From Deltaproteobacteria bacterium (GTDB lineage: Bacteria > Desulfobacterota > Desulfuromonadia > Desulfuromonadales > Geopsychrobacteraceae): a stretch of 64,000 nucleotides of DNA. This document shows positions 63,298-64,000 of the stretch, piece by piece. The position numbers were made by a program, and so were the translations under genes. The stretch is from contig JAGYPB010000002.1 of assembly GCA_018399135.1 (NCBI GenBank), positions 1 to 64,000 on the forward strand. Reading direction: 5' to 3'. Each line of letters starts with the position of its first letter. The first letter of the stretch is position 1. The notes beneath the pieces are model-generated. The model was given only the letters and a program-made list of their open reading frames with translations, was not told where the DNA came from and did no database searches.

Positions 63298-64000
63298 ATG
63301 ACGACAGCCGATAAACTTCAGAAACTCAGGGAGCAGATTGATCGTATCGACGATCAATTCCTTGATTTACTCAACCAACGCGCCAGGATTGTTCTTGATG
63401 TCGGACACCTCAAGGAGCGTGACGACGGTCTTTTTTATGTCCCGAGTCGGGAAAAAAAAATCTATGAGCGTCTGACCGGAAGCAATCCAGGGCCGTTCCC
63501 GAATGATGCGGTGCGCAAGGTTTTTCGGGAGATTATTTCTGCCTCGCTGAATATGGAAATGCCCCTGCAGGTGGCTTTTTTAGGCCCCCAGTCAACCTTT
63601 ACCCATCAGGCTGCCATGCAGCAGTTCGGTTTGTCGGCAGCACTGGTTCCCTTGAAAAGTATTCCAGCTGTTTTTGAGGAAGTTGAGCGTGGGAGGGCTC
63701 ATTACGGAGTCATTCCGGTGGAAAATTCCACGGAAGGGGTAGTTAACCATACCCTGGATATGTTCATCAATTCGGAGTTGAAGATCATCGCCGAAATTAT
63801 GCTGGAGATATCCCATCATCTATTATCGAAGTCAGGACGTATTGAGCAGATCACCAAAATCATTTCCCACCCTCAGCCTCTGGCCCAATGTCGCCACTGG
63901 CTGGAAACCAATCTTCCCGAGATTCCCCTGGTTGATGTATCGAGCACTGCCGCCGCAGCGCTGATGGTGGCCGAGGATGAGAGTGCCGCCGCTATTGCCA
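63298..64000 (+). CDS. pheA: Chorismate mutase / prephenate dehydratase (P-protein), truncated by window end
   Basis: Not in ORF track (runs off end). MTTADKLQKLREQIDRIDDQFLDLLNQRARIVLDVGHLKE...LQVAFLGPQSTFTHQAAMQQFG...YGVIPVENSTEGVVNHTLDMFINSELKIIAEI. Confidence 0.95.
   Translation, partial: MTTADKLQKLREQIDRIDDQFLDLLNQRARIVLDVGHLKERDDGLFYVPSREKKIYERLTGSNPGPFPNDAVRKVFREIISASLNMEMPLQVAFLGPQSTFTHQAAMQQFGLSAALVPLKSIPAVFEEVERGRAHYGVIPVENSTEGVVNHTLDMFINSELKIIAEIMLEISHHLLSKSGRIEQITKIISHPQPLAQCRHWLETNLPEIPLVDVSSTAAAALMVAEDESAAAIA

Overview
The window looks like one chromosomal segment of a Desulfuromonadales/Geobacter-like bacterium (inferred from gene order and protein character). Positions ~1-10430 are an accessory, partly decayed island. 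It holds a broken conserved-hypothetical gene, a zinc-ribbon ORF, an HNH endonuclease, a heavily frameshifted NUDIX / methyltransferase / PLD-helicase-DUF3427 locus, a palindrome-flanked RAYT transposase remnant carrying an inserted zinc-ribbon fragment, a macrodomain-like protein, a GFA-family protein and an intact hipBA module. From ~10480 to the end is mostly intact core genome: pdxH, marC, lemA/TPM cluster, a divergent tgt paralog, an orphan Cas6-like RAMP gene, eno, ahcY, lptFG, rpsB-tsf-pyrH-frr, uppS-cdsA-dxr-rseP-tsaB, ilvD, ilvBN, psd-pssA, T-box-leuA, leuCD, dsbC, leuB, truA, rplM-rpsI, argC, a pseudokinase + L,D-transpeptidase pair, queA-tgt-yajC-secDF, recJ-murB, an aminotransferase and the start of pheA. 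Most notable signals: the decayed helicase/nuclease defence-like locus, the orphan Cas6 without a CRISPR array, the pseudokinase-NTF2-like / YkuD-NTF2-like pair, two tgt paralogs, a 137-bp near-identical dispersed repeat (one copy with terminal inverted repeats and a target-site-duplication-like direct repeat, inserted in the leuB leader), a leucine T-box, and a probable AUU start codon for cdsA. No rRNA, tRNA or CRISPR array was recognised. All family calls are from reading motifs; no database search was run.
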